Positions 32,182 to 41,135 of a stretch of DNA of 64,000 nt are shown here, one piece after another. The stretch covers positions 2,046,001-2,110,000 of the forward strand of contig NZ_CP104854.1 in NCBI RefSeq assembly GCF_050916235.1, in the 5' to 3' direction. The position numbers and the translations under genes are program-made. This DNA comes from Maridesulfovibrio sp050916235 (lineage in GTDB: Bacteria > Desulfobacterota > Desulfovibrionia > Desulfovibrionales > Desulfovibrionaceae). The stretch's first letter is position 1; every line of letters starts with the position of its first letter. Under the pieces are notes generated by a model. The model searched no databases. It saw only the letters and a list, made by a program, of their open reading frames with translations, and was not told the DNA's origin.

Positions 32182-34446
32182 TTAGTCCTTTTCTTTGAAA
32201 TAGCAGGCTTCTTGTATTTTACATGCCTTCATGAATTCTTCGGTGGCAGTGCGGATCTTGCGTTCATTGTTGCTCTGTTTGTGCCCCTTATCATAATAGG
32301 TGAACGTTTCCTCTCCTTCATTAAGATGAACTTCTCGAAATCGGATATTTGCAGCAGGTATGAAGCATTCACTTAAGACGCAGTACACGCTTTTTTGCGT
32401 GATATCATAAACAAATGGCAGGTCACCGGGGATTACATTAATTCGCTCGCATCCATTTGATTCACAGTGTTCTTTTGTCACTTCCGACAACAGTTCCATG
32501 AGTTTTGGCCTGAAGTCCTTAAGTTCTTCCCCGAATTCAGAAACAACTGCCAGCTCAGGCTGCAGGGAAGTTATCACCCTCAAAGTACCCATGACTCCTA
32601 AGTGATTTGGGTAAAAGAGTTCGTCAAACTTTTTATCAATATCAACATCAAATTCATTAGGCTTGATAGATCCGATATGTGGCACCAGCAAGTCGGTTTT
32701 GTTTCTCTTCATTTCATATAGCTGCCAAATTTCTTTTGCTGTGGGATCGACACAGGCAACAGTCTGTTCATCTACTCTTTTTTTAATCGGAGGCAGCAGT
32801 CCTGTGTCCGCAGTGAGCACAATATTGCGTTCTCCTGCTTCGGTTGTGACCTTGAAATGGATTCCGACAGCATATCGTTCAGCAATGGTGTCGTTGTGGT
32901 AAGCTGGCAGTATCCGCATTTCCAGCCCGTCAGTCAGCGTAAATATCTGGTTAGCTGAGATCGGGTGTACTTTTTGGTGTTTACTTCTGAAGTCCAGCAA
33001 ACTGTTCAGCTTGTTCATGGAACTGACGTTCAGATAGAAATTTATATCATGTTTATCATTTTCAGGTCTTTTCTGATTGAACTTGAAGAAAAGAGAAAGC
33101 AGGGACTCAAAATCAACTGTGTGATCGTTGTGTGCATGGGTAATAACGATGTGTTTTATGTCAGCAATGCGCAGACCTGCACGGTGGAAATTGTCGATGA
33201 AGTTGTATCCGGGGTCAATGACAACCCCTTCTCCTTTGTGAAACAGGAAATACCCGCCCCCTACTGAATCGTCGCCGTTGATCCCCGAAAGAATGGGAGT
33301 GTATGAGTTCCATTTGCGTAGCACGAAGAATAGGCTTTTATCCTTTCGAATTGGAGGGAGTGCTTCAATGTGTTGGTTGATCAGGGTTTCGGTTTTACCC
33401 ATGTCATTTTTGAATTCGTCAATATCGTCTTTGAATTTTTTTCTGGCATCATCAACGAATGCGGCTAGTTGTCCCGCGTTTTTGTTTGGGGTCTGGCATG
33501 TGGTGGATGACTGTTCAGATTTTTTATTCTTTGTCTTGTTGGGTGATCTTGATTTTGTTTTTATATATTCAAGTTCGGATGCGTATTGGAAGTTATTTGG
33601 AGCGAGTTCGCATGCCTCTTTGAGGCATTCTATGGATTCAGGGTATTTTTTTAAGCTATAGAGACTTAAGCCTTTCTCTCTCCATGCATAGTGGTCTTTC
33701 GGGTTTATCTCAATAGCTTTGTCATATAGCTCGAGGGCTTTATTCTTGTCGCCCATTTTTGCATAGTTGACGCCTTTGTCTCTCCATGCATCAAAGTCTT
33801 TCGGGTTTATTTCGAGAGCTTTGTCGTATAGCTCAATGGCTTTTTCCCGGTCGCCCATTATTGCATAGCAGACGCCTTTTTGCCTCCATGCCTTGTGGTC
33901 TTTCGGGTTTATCTCGATAGCTTTGTCGTATAGCTCAATGGCTTTTTTCTCGTCGCCCATTTTTGCATAGCTGACGCCTTTTTGTCTCCATGCATTGAAG
34001 TATTTCGGGTTTATCTCGATAGCTTTGTCGTACAGCTCAATGGCTTTTTTATGGTCGCCCATTTCAGAATAGCTGACGCCTTTTTGTGCCCATGCTTTTG
34101 GATCATTTGGGTTAATTTCAATGGCCTTGTTAAATAGTTCAATAGCTTTTCCATTACTATCAACGAATAAATAGTTGACACCTAATGACGTAAGTAGAAA
34201 GTCGTCACTCGGTGAAATACTGATAGCCTTTTCAAGAAGGTCAATGGCCTGATCATAATCATTCTGGTAGTGACAGATTTCGCTTTCGAAAAACAGTTCG
34301 TAGGCCGGATCAATCTCTTTCGCGGCTTTCAGTCCCTCGCGCAGTAACTCCAGGCATTCATCTTTCTTTTCTGCTGCTGCCAGCTTATCAGCCTGCGCAC
34401 TTAACTCTCTAAGATCATCAATAGTCTTCAATTCCCTTTCACTCAT
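32182..34446 (-). CDS. TPR - metallo-beta-lactamase-fold fusion protein
   Basis: 754 residues. The N-terminal 290 residues are TPR repeats, four of them nearly identical 34-residue units (pattern AWRQKGVSYAKMGD, KAIELYDKAIEINPKD). A Lys/Ser/Thr-rich linker (about 295-325) and a short coiled coil follow. From about 375 a metallo-beta-lactamase-fold hydrolase begins: THAHNDHT (436-443) holds the HxHxDH metal site, with LTADTG and PHIGS as later metal or active-site elements. No signal peptide, so it is cytoplasmic. The substrate is unknown. Base composition is AT-richer than its neighbours, and near-identical terminators lie on both sides, suggesting insertion. GAGGGG precedes the ATG by 8-9 nt. 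Confidence 0.88.
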   Translation of the reverse strand: MSERELKTIDDLRELSAQADKLAAAEKKDECLELLREGLKAAKEIDPAYELFFESEICHYQNDYDQAIDLLEKAISISPSDDFLLTSLGVNYLFVDSNGKAIELFNKAIEINPNDPKAWAQKGVSYSEMGDHKKAIELYDKAIEINPKYFNAWRQKGVSYAKMGDEKKAIELYDKAIEINPKDHKAWRQKGVCYAIMGDREKAIELYDKALEINPKDFDAWRDKGVNYAKMGDKNKALELYDKAIEINPKDHYAWREKGLSLYSLKKYPESIECLKEACELAPNNFQYASELEYIKTKSRSPNKTKNKKSEQSSTTCQTPNKNAGQLAAFVDDARKKFKDDIDEFKNDMGKTETLINQHIEALPPIRKDKSLFFVLRKWNSYTPILSGINGDDSVGGGYFLFHKGEGVVIDPGYNFIDNFHRAGLRIADIKHIVITHAHNDHTVDFESLLSLFFKFNQKRPENDKHDINFYLNVSSMNKLNSLLDFRSKHQKVHPISANQIFTLTDGLEMRILPAYHNDTIAERYAVGIHFKVTTEAGERNIVLTADTGLLPPIKKRVDEQTVACVDPTAKEIWQLYEMKRNKTDLLVPHIGSIKPNEFDVDIDKKFDELFYPNHLGVMGTLRVITSLQPELAVVSEFGEELKDFRPKLMELLSEVTKEHCESNGCERINVIPGDLPFVYDITQKSVYCVLSECFIPAANIRFREVHLNEGEETFTYYDKGHKQSNNERKIRTATEEFMKACKIQEACYFKEKD
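33697..34104 (-). repeat. 102-bp tandem repeats within the TPR region
   Basis: The string TTTCGGGTTTAT and its context recur at 33697, 33799, 33901 and 34003, exactly 102 bp apart, with high identity between copies. They encode successive TPR units, so they are coding repeats. Confidence 0.9.
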
Positions 34447-34557
34447 ATGATATCCCCTCAGGTGTATTTGTATATTCGTTCCGGGATATTGGCAGGATAT
34501 AACTTATCATGCAACACTTTGTGTGTAATGCGCGAAATCATTTCATCATTTGCCAAT

Positions 34558-34595
34558 AAAAAATCCCCCCGGAACAACCGTTCCGGGGGGATTTT
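34558..34595 (-). terminator. Terminator of tkt
   Basis: ATCCCCCCGGAA pairs with TTCCGGGGGGAT around CAACCG; on the minus strand the stem is followed by TTTTTT. Near-identical to the hairpin at 32141. Confidence 0.9.
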
Positions 34596-34620
34596 CAGTT
34601 TTTATGTATCGCCCGAGTTC

Positions 34621-36600
34621 TTAGAACTGCTTCTTCATGAGCTCGGCGAGATTTGCAGCGGTGAAGCCGTACTTCACGGCAAGCTGTGCTGCGGGAGCGG
34701 AAGCACCGAAGTGATCGATGCCGAGAACTGCGCCGTCCAGTCCTACGTACTTGTACCAGCCTTCGGGGCGGCCTGCTTCTGCTGCTACGCGGGTTCTTAC
34801 TTTGGGATCAAGGACGGAATCCTTGTATTCCTGATCCTGCTCTTCGAAGAGTTCCACGGAGGGCATGGAGACCACGCGGATCTTCTTGCCTTCGATCATG
34901 GAAGCGGCCTCAATGGAGAGGGATACTTCGGAACCGGCTGCGATGGCGATCATGTCGGGAGTGCCTTCGCAGTCTTTTACGATGTAGCCGCCGCGTTTTA
35001 CGCCTTCTTCAACCTGCGGGTACTCGGTACGGTCGAGGACGGGCAGTCCCTGACGGGTGAGCATGAGGGAGGAGGGGCGCTTGGTCTGGCCCATGGCGAG
35101 TTCGAGGCAGGCAGCGGTTTCGCGTGCATCTGCGGGACGCAGCACCAGCATGTTGGGGATGAGGCGCAGCGAAGCCACGTGCTCGATGGGCTGGTGGGTG
35201 GGGCCGTCTTCACCTACGTAGAAGGAATCGTGGGTGTAGATGTAGATGACCGGCAGATGCTGCAGCGCGGACATGCGCATACCGTTTCTGCAATAGTCGG
35301 AGAAGGTCAGGAAGGTTGCACCGAAGGGAATAACGCCGCCGTGCAGGGCCATGCCGTTGAGAATAACGGACATGGGGAACTCACGCACACCGAACGCAAG
35401 GTTGCGTGCGGTCTTGCCGTCAATGGCGAAGTCTCCGACCTTCTTGCGGAAGTTCGCGGTCTGGTTGGAGGGGTCGAGGTCGGCGGAACCGCCCACGAGG
35501 GTGGGCAGGGCATCGGTGATGGCATCAAGGCATGCGCCCCAGGCCTTTCTGGTGGCGATGTTCTGACCTGCTTCGAACTTGGGAAGTTCGAGTTTGATCT
35601 CATTGCGGGGCTTGTTGGCCTGAGCCCAGAAAGCAGCGATCTTTTTGTCAGCCGCAAGAGCTGCGTCGCTCTTTTTCTTCCACTCGGCAGCCAGAGCCTT
35701 GAGATCCGGGAAACGGGCCTGGAAGTGTTCAACAACATCTTCGGGCACGTAGAAAGTTTCTTTTTCGGGCAGACCGAAGCACTTCTTGGTGGCTTCGATT
35801 TCTTCATGGGAAAGCGGGGAACCGTGGGTGGAGTGGCTTCCTTCGCAGGTTGCAGCACCCTTGGCCATTACGGTCTTACCGATGATGATGGTCGGACGGT
35901 TTGTTTCAGCCTGACCTGCCCTTACTGCTTCACGGATGGCGTTGTGATCGTGTCCGTCGATTTCCAGTACGTGCCAGCACATGCCTTCGAAGACTTTCTT
36001 GAAGTCGGTGCAGTCACACTTGCTGGTGGGACCGGCGAGCTGGATATCGTTGGAATCGTAGAAGACGATGAGTTTGCCAAGGCCCCAGAGTCCGGCGAGG
36101 GTTGCAGCGCCGAGTGCCACGGGCTCCTGGAAATCGCCGTCGGAGGAGAGCACGTAGGTGTAATGGTCTACGATGTCGTTGCTGGTGTTGGCGTTGAGGA
36201 AAGCCTCGGCGGTGGCCATACCGACGCCCACGCAGAAGCCCTGGCCGAGGGGGCCGGAGGTTGCTTCAACGCCGGGGGTCATGTCGTGCTCGGGGTGGCC
36301 GGGGGTGATGGAATCCAGCTGGCGGAACTGCTTGAGGTCCTCGATGGTCAGGAATCCGCAGAGGTGCAGGATGGAGTAGAGCAGCGGGGATTCGTGTCCT
36401 GCGGCCATGACGAAACGGTCACGGTCTGCCCAATCGGGATTGCTGGGATCAAATTTAAGGAAGTCCTTGTAGAGGACATAGGCAAAGTCAGCGGAGGACA
36501 TGGAACCGCCTGGGTGGCCGGAGTTGGCCTTGCGGATGGAGTCCATGATAAGTCCTTTGACAACGTTGACCGCTTTCTGGTCCATCTGGTTGTTACTCAT
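34621..36600 (-). CDS. tkt: Transketolase
   Basis: 659 residues. A thiamine diphosphate enzyme moving two-carbon units between sugar phosphates in the non-oxidative pentose phosphate pathway. Present are NSGHPGGSMS at the N-terminus, GPLGQGF, the TPP motif DGDFQEPVALG with FYDSND, and DGPTHQPIEH and REFPMSVILNGMALHGG in the pyrimidine domain. ATG 36600 has AGGGGAG eight bases upstream; the frame extends 54 bp further without one. rpiB lies upstream on the same strand, but a terminator separates the two. Its own terminator is at 34558. Confidence 0.97.
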   Translation of the reverse strand: MSNNQMDQKAVNVVKGLIMDSIRKANSGHPGGSMSSADFAYVLYKDFLKFDPSNPDWADRDRFVMAAGHESPLLYSILHLCGFLTIEDLKQFRQLDSITPGHPEHDMTPGVEATSGPLGQGFCVGVGMATAEAFLNANTSNDIVDHYTYVLSSDGDFQEPVALGAATLAGLWGLGKLIVFYDSNDIQLAGPTSKCDCTDFKKVFEGMCWHVLEIDGHDHNAIREAVRAGQAETNRPTIIIGKTVMAKGAATCEGSHSTHGSPLSHEEIEATKKCFGLPEKETFYVPEDVVEHFQARFPDLKALAAEWKKKSDAALAADKKIAAFWAQANKPRNEIKLELPKFEAGQNIATRKAWGACLDAITDALPTLVGGSADLDPSNQTANFRKKVGDFAIDGKTARNLAFGVREFPMSVILNGMALHGGVIPFGATFLTFSDYCRNGMRMSALQHLPVIYIYTHDSFYVGEDGPTHQPIEHVASLRLIPNMLVLRPADARETAACLELAMGQTKRPSSLMLTRQGLPVLDRTEYPQVEEGVKRGGYIVKDCEGTPDMIAIAAGSEVSLSIEAASMIEGKKIRVVSMPSVELFEEQDQEYKDSVLDPKVRTRVAAEAGRPEGWYKYVGLDGAVLGIDHFGASAPAAQLAVKYGFTAANLAELMKKQF

Positions 36601-36701
36601 TTTTTGAGCTCCCCTTGAAGAAAGGATATTTTTTACAGCTCCGATACCGGACATGAGATCCTGTATTTCCCTGGAATGCTGTGTTTTTTAGGTTGATAAA
36701 T

Positions 36702-36734
36702 AAAAAATCCCGCCTGCACTTCTGCTGGCGGGAT
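36702..36734 (-). terminator. Terminator of rpiB
   Basis: ATCCCGCC and GGCGGGAT form an 8-bp stem around 12 nt; on the minus strand TTTTTT follows, six bases past the rpiB stop. Confidence 0.85.
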
Positions 36735-36739
36735 GAATA

Positions 36740-37174
36740 CTATTGAGGATCGAAGAGGTTGATTCTGCGCAGGTGGCGGTCACCTTCAAATTCAGATGTC
36801 ATGAATGCGCGGATTATCTCTTCGGCAAGGCCGGGGCCGATGACGCGTTCGCCCAGGCAGAGAATGTTGGCATTGTTGTGTGCACGGGCCATCCTGGCCA
36901 TGTATTCGTTGGTACACATGGCGGCGCGGATGCCTTTGTGCTTGTTGGCGGCCATGGACATGCCAAGGCCGGTGCCGCAGATGAGGATACCGAGGACTTT
37001 TTCTTCGATAACCTGTTTTGCCACCTTTTCGGCATATACGGGATAGTCGCAGCTTACAGCGGCTTCGGGACCGGCATCCACAACGTCATAGCCCATGTCG
37101 GTGAGCAGTTTGACTGCGAATTCCTTGAGGCTGAAGCCGCCGTGGTCCGAACCGATTACTACTTTACCGGCCAT
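36740..37174 (-). CDS. rpiB: Ribose-5-phosphate isomerase B
   Basis: 144 residues interconverting ribose 5-phosphate and ribulose 5-phosphate. The family markers are VVIGSDHGGFSLKE (Asp and His near 9-11 in the active site), DYPVYAEKVA, and ICGTGLGMSMAANK (phosphate-binding, with the catalytic Cys). MARAHNNANILCLGERV is the conserved second half. AAGGAG lies 7 nt before the ATG. It pairs metabolically with the transketolase gene just downstream. Confidence 0.95.
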   Translation of the reverse strand: MAGKVVIGSDHGGFSLKEFAVKLLTDMGYDVVDAGPEAAVSCDYPVYAEKVAKQVIEEKVLGILICGTGLGMSMAANKHKGIRAAMCTNEYMARMARAHNNANILCLGERVIGPGLAEEIIRAFMTSEFEGDRHLRRINLFDPQ

Positions 37175-37228
37175 CTCGTTTCTCCTTAGCCGGGTGCTTT
37201 AAACGCCAACAGGCACAACAATAAACAT

Positions 37229-37255
37229 GCTCTGTGGAAAGGTTTTCCGCAGAGC
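37229..37255 (-). terminator. Strong hairpin between tRNA-Tyr and rpiB
   Basis: GCTCTGTGGAAA and TTTCCGCAGAGC form a 12-bp stem (one G-U pair) around a 3-nt loop. On the minus strand T-rich ATGTTTATTGTTG follows, so it may end the tRNA transcript; the T-run is imperfect. Confidence 0.45.
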
Positions 37256-37337
37256 CATGGTTCAACTGCTGTGCTCGGGGTCTGAGGTCAACACCCTGTA
37301 CATTTAGGTTTTGTTAATGGTCCGTTCAGGATTCAGG

Positions 37338-37422
37338 TGGTGGTGGGGGGAGGATTCGAACCTCCGAAGGCGTCGCCGACAGATTTACAGTCTGTTCCCT
37401 TTGGCCACTCGGGAACCCCACC
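37338..37422 (-). tRNA. tRNA-Tyr (GTA anticodon)
   Basis: On the minus strand the 85-nt sequence begins GGTGGGG, pairs with CCCCACC, and ends with discriminator A and an encoded CCA (37340-37338). The anticodon GTA lies at 37388-37386 in the loop CTGTAAA. The long extra arm is that of a type II tRNA such as bacterial tRNA-Tyr, and GGTTCGAATCC is the T-loop. Confidence 0.96.
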
Positions 37423-37444
37423 ACTATATTATGAAATATCCTGA

Positions 37445-37768
37445 TCAGATATCCATTTTACGTTCATTGTCGCGGTATTTTACATCCCGCTTGGCAGCCT
37501 GCTCTTTTTTGAGCCTGCTGATTTCGTCCTTGAAGAAGTCGATCTGCTTCTTGCAGAGCTCCACATCTCCCTTGGCATCACCGCTGGTGAGCTTGCCGAG
37601 AAGGGCATATTCTTTTTCAAGGCGCTTTTCAAGCTGGCAAACTTCGAAGTTCCCCATAAGCTTGGTGAAGACTCCTCTCATTTCTTGCAGCCATACGTCA
37701 AGGCCTATTTTGAAAATATCTATAATTCCCTTTTTTTCGCACTGTTGAGCTTTATCCTGCCCGCTCAT
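37445..37768 (-). CDS. Small coiled-coil protein, uncharacterised
   Basis: 107 residues, charged and helical with no signal peptide or membrane segment. Residues about 40-95 show a heptad-like pattern (LEKRLEKEYALLGKL, KKQIDFFKDEISRLKKEQ). GGGAGG lies close upstream of the ATG. It follows the LolB-like gene by 33 bp on the minus strand and precedes tRNA-Tyr, so it may be the last gene of the rpoH operon. I do not recognise a family. Confidence 0.65.
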   Translation of the reverse strand: MSGQDKAQQCEKKGIIDIFKIGLDVWLQEMRGVFTKLMGNFEVCQLEKRLEKEYALLGKLTSGDAKGDVELCKKQIDFFKDEISRLKKEQAAKRDVKYRDNERKMDI

Positions 37769-37801
37769 AGCTCCCTCCCGTAATGAACTTGTGGTTTTGG
37801 T

Positions 37802-38599
37802 CTAATTGATTTCCTGATCGTAGCCGTTCCGGTCCAGACGCACGGTCTGCGTTCCTTCCGGCAGATCCATTTCCATGGACCCGTCTGGCCATCTTTCGGC
37901 GGAAAGATTACGGGATTTGACCCGTAGAATTGCTTTGTCCCCGTTTCCGGTAAACACTGTTATTTTTCCTGGCAGCATTTTTCCGGAACCGTCGTTCTCG
38001 TAGTCAGCCAGTTCCATGTTCCACGGAATTTCCCCGCGTCCGGTTATGGCTGTCGGGATTCCCTCTGCGGTCAGTGTTATGGCGCTGACCGGCCCGTTTT
38101 TGAAAACGAAAAGCAGATTGCCGTCTTCGCCTGTTCCGGTCATGGAAGTGTATTTCTCAGGAATGAGTGACTGATAACAGCCGCTGATCAGTCCGGCAAG
38201 GTCTTTCAGGGAAAAAGGAAAGGGCAGTCCCAGCATCTTCACCCCTCTGGATGGGGATGAATGCACATAGGCTGTTTTCTGGTCTGGATAGAAGGCGGTC
38301 AGCCCGGAAGCATCTTCGCGGATATGTGCCAGATAAGCCCCTATTCCTGCGCGGACATCAAGCCGCAGCGGAGTTGTCAGATCTCCCCACAGGGTCATGG
38401 TGGTCCTGTGCCCCTTGCCCTGCGAGGTATAGTAAAGACTGGCCGTGCTTTTCATTCCGGTTGCGTTGCAGGAGGAATAGGCGGCCCTGAATTTGCCGTA
38501 CAGCCCGTTGGTGTTCTTCGCAGGGATGGTCCTGGCTGCGCAGCCGTTAAAGGCAAGCACGGCAGCCAGCAGCAGGAGGCATGCAACACGCCGGATCAT
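37802..38599 (-). CDS. LolB-like outer-membrane lipoprotein
   Basis: 265 residues, lipobox AFNGC with lipidated Cys near 20. The rest is beta-rich (STASLYYTSQGKGHRTTMTL, LDVRAGIGAYLAHI, LTAFYPDQKTAYVHSS), which fits the eleven-stranded open barrel of LolB-type lipoproteins that receive lipoproteins at the outer membrane. Similarity is judged by pattern, not by a conserved catalytic site. The start ATGA overlaps the stop of the TPR lipoprotein gene by 4 bp, so the two are translationally coupled. Confidence 0.72.
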   Translation of the reverse strand: MIRRVACLLLLAAVLAFNGCAARTIPAKNTNGLYGKFRAAYSSCNATGMKSTASLYYTSQGKGHRTTMTLWGDLTTPLRLDVRAGIGAYLAHIREDASGLTAFYPDQKTAYVHSSPSRGVKMLGLPFPFSLKDLAGLISGCYQSLIPEKYTSMTGTGEDGNLLFVFKNGPVSAITLTAEGIPTAITGRGEIPWNMELADYENDGSGKMLPGKITVFTGNGDKAILRVKSRNLSAERWPDGSMEMDLPEGTQTVRLDRNGYDQEIN

Positions 38600-40350
38600 A
38601 ATGCGTCCAGTTTTTTCTTGATTTCAGCGCTGTTTTTGGGTTTGAGCTTCAGGGCCTTCCGGTATCCCTTGGCTGCTTCCTTTTTGTTGTCCATCGCCAA
38701 AGCGATGTCGCCGTAGTGATCCCACAGTTCGGCCTGATTCGGCCTGATGGATGTGGCGCGCTTGATCTGTTTGAAAGCTTCCTCAAAATTGCCCAGCTTG
38801 TAGTTTACCCAGGCCAGAGAGTCGATGATGTAGCCGTTGTCCGGCTCCAGCTTGTTGGCGCGGGAAATGAGCACAAGGGCGCGGTCCAGCTGCTGGTTCC
38901 TGTCGGCCAGCAGGTATCCCACGAAGTTGAGCGCGTCTGCGTGGTCCGGGTAGCTGGAGATGATCTGTTCCATGTAGGCAATGGTCTTGTCGATATTGCC
39001 TTTGCGTTCCTCGCTCACGCCGAGCTGGAAAAGTATCTGCGGATTGTTAGGGGAATTTTTGTTGCCGAGCAGCAGAGCCTTGTCGGCAAGGTCGTTTTCT
39101 CCGGCTTCGGAATGAAGCGCTGCTTCCAGCAGGTAGAAGTTCGCGGCATCGGGATATTTTTCCTGCCCGAGCCTGATGACCTTGAGGGCTTCATCCCTGC
39201 GCTTCAGGTCCATGAGAAGGTGGGCCTTGAACTGCAGGCTGCGGTCGAAATGCTCACTTTCCGGCTTGATCTTGTTCAGATATTCAAGGGCCTTGGCCGG
39301 GTCATCCTCTCCCTCGTAGGCAATGGATGACTTGAAGAAGTAATATGCATCGGGAATGGGCTTCTGCAGGGCGAAAATGTCGAGAATGGTGGAGGCCTGT
39401 CCGTAGAATTTTGCACTCAGGAAAGCCTGTGCCGCTTCCAGCAGGAATCCGTTGTTGCGCGGGCCTTCCAGTACCAGCCGCAATCCCTGATCGGGATTGT
39501 TCAGCTTCAGGGAAAGCTCAATCAGGCGCAGCCTGATGTGTGAGGATGTGTCCGGGAGATCGAGCATCTTGTAATAGATGCGTTCGGCTTCGGAATAGTC
39601 TTTTTCCAGCTCGTGGAGGTAGGCCAGCTCTCCCCAGGCTTCAATGAAGTCCGGTTTGGCTTCCACGGCCTTGTTGAAGCTTCTGATAGCCTGCTTGGTC
39701 AGCCCGAGTCTGGCACTGGCTTTGCCGTGCAGGTAGTGGATCTGGGGGTCACGTTTTTCCTGCGGGATGACCTTCAGGATGTCCAGCGCCTGGGCGAATT
39801 TCTTCTGTTCCAGATAGATGCGCGCCAGATGAGTGGTGACAGCGAGATCGCTGGGTTTCTTGCGCAGGTACTCAATCAGTACGGATTCGGCGGCATTGTT
39901 GCGGCCGTCCACAAGATAGGTGTTGGCAAGGCTTATGGTCAGGTCCCGGTTGTAGGGATATTTTTCCAGCGCTTCCTTGAGCGTTGCGCGGGCTTCATCA
40001 AGATCCCTGGCGGTCCAGTAGATTGCGAACTTGTCGACGTAGAGCTGTACCGACGGCTCCACGGAAATAATTCTGTTCAGCACTTCCAGCGCTTCTTTCT
40101 GGACAATGGCAGCCTGTTCCTGGACTTTGGGGTTGTTCATGCCCATGCTGTAGAGCTGTCCCAGGAGGGAACGGTAGTCCATGTAAACGAGGTAGTCGTA
40201 GGTCAGTTGAGCTTCCGGGCTCAGCGGCAGCTGTATTGTTGTCTGCGGCGTGTTCCTTGCGGCGCACCCCTGCATCAGGAGTGAGCCCAGCAGGACTGCG
40301 GCACAGGTCAGCCGCACAATGGTTCTGGAAATACCGGGAGTCTGGGTCAT
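38596..40350 (-). CDS. TPR-repeat lipoprotein
   Basis: 584 residues, lipobox LLMQGC (Cys near 29). Almost all the rest is tetratricopeptide repeat, about thirteen units, for example HYLHGKASARLGLTKQAIRS and WVNYKLGNFEEAFKQIKRA. Such proteins act as scaffolds in envelope biogenesis. It overlaps by 4 bp (ATGA) both with the HD gene before it and with the LolB-like gene after it, which suggests equal production of all three. Codon use is like its neighbours. Confidence 0.85.
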   Translation of the reverse strand: MTQTPGISRTIVRLTCAAVLLGSLLMQGCAARNTPQTTIQLPLSPEAQLTYDYLVYMDYRSLLGQLYSMGMNNPKVQEQAAIVQKEALEVLNRIISVEPSVQLYVDKFAIYWTARDLDEARATLKEALEKYPYNRDLTISLANTYLVDGRNNAAESVLIEYLRKKPSDLAVTTHLARIYLEQKKFAQALDILKVIPQEKRDPQIHYLHGKASARLGLTKQAIRSFNKAVEAKPDFIEAWGELAYLHELEKDYSEAERIYYKMLDLPDTSSHIRLRLIELSLKLNNPDQGLRLVLEGPRNNGFLLEAAQAFLSAKFYGQASTILDIFALQKPIPDAYYFFKSSIAYEGEDDPAKALEYLNKIKPESEHFDRSLQFKAHLLMDLKRRDEALKVIRLGQEKYPDAANFYLLEAALHSEAGENDLADKALLLGNKNSPNNPQILFQLGVSEERKGNIDKTIAYMEQIISSYPDHADALNFVGYLLADRNQQLDRALVLISRANKLEPDNGYIIDSLAWVNYKLGNFEEAFKQIKRATSIRPNQAELWDHYGDIALAMDNKKEAAKGYRKALKLKPKNSAEIKKKLDAL

Positions 40351-41135
40351 ATATTCCTTTCGGTCCGGTCGTCGGGTTGATACTTCGGATCCTTGGACAG
40401 CTCGGTGAGTTTTTCGTAAATTGCGGTTCCGATGCTGATTCCCTGGGCGATCATTTCCGGACCGTATTTCTGTCCGGTTTCAGTTCTGAAGGTTGTCTCA
40501 ATGGACTTGATTATATCCAGCCCCTTGGGGAATTTGTCCATGATCTCGTCAATGGTCCAATCTTCGTAGTCACAGATTTCCCAGAGAGTGGTGGAGAAGT
40601 TGTCCGGTCCCCAACGGAATTTGTCAGCATCGTAAAGCGCCCCGCTCAAAAGTTTGAGTTCCGGGTCGTTGTCGATGGGCTTTTCCGGTTTGAAGGCTTC
40701 GTGCCGTGCAATTGATTCGGCGATAAGTTCCTTGCTGCGTTCCGAAATGGGGTAATTCTTCAGGATCACCTTTGAAGTTTCGGCTCCGCGCTGGGCATGC
40801 TCCGCATCAAGGCGGCAGCTGTCGTGCAGCAGACCGCAGAACTGGGCCAGAAGGACCAGCTCCCGCACACGATCCGGGTCCATTTCTTCCCCTTCCTTGA
40901 GGATGATGGCACCGGCTTCGATGGCTACTTTCTTGGAGTGATAGACCCCGTGGGCGTACTCATCATAAAGAAAAGGCAGGACATCCTCCTGCAGCCTGAT
41001 CACAAGGGGGTGGTCGAAAAACATGTCCCTGGCGAATTCGATCTGGGTTTCCAGGTCGCGGTAAAAAACCGGGACGGGCAGGGCCGAGGCCATAGCCTTG
41101 GCTTCCTTCTTAAGTTCAATAAGGAGTCTGTTCAT
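40347..41135 (-). CDS. HD-domain phosphohydrolase-like protein
   Basis: 262 residues, soluble. HD superfamily metal ligands are visible: His in VYHSKKVA, His-Asp in LLHDSCR, His in AEHAQRG and His in SIARHEAF. The substrate is unknown; members cleave nucleotides or nucleic acid phosphates. It overlaps the rpoH stop by 20 bp and the TPR gene start by 4 bp, giving tight translational coupling to the heat-shock sigma factor gene. Confidence 0.82.
   Translation of the reverse strand: MNRLLIELKKEAKAMASALPVPVFYRDLETQIEFARDMFFDHPLVIRLQEDVLPFLYDEYAHGVYHSKKVAIEAGAIILKEGEEMDPDRVRELVLLAQFCGLLHDSCRLDAEHAQRGAETSKVILKNYPISERSKELIAESIARHEAFKPEKPIDNDPELKLLSGALYDADKFRWGPDNFSTTLWEICDYEDWTIDEIMDKFPKGLDIIKSIETTFRTETGQKYGPEMIAQGISIGTAIYEKLTELSKDPKYQPDDRTERNI

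Noticed and set aside
33697..34104. Regular 102-bp repeats considered as a CRISPR-like array
   Set aside because: They have no spacers, keep the reading frame, and encode TPR units.
34447..36618. Open frame of 723 codons antisense to tkt
   Set aside because: It is Gly/Cys-rich noise opposite a clear transketolase.
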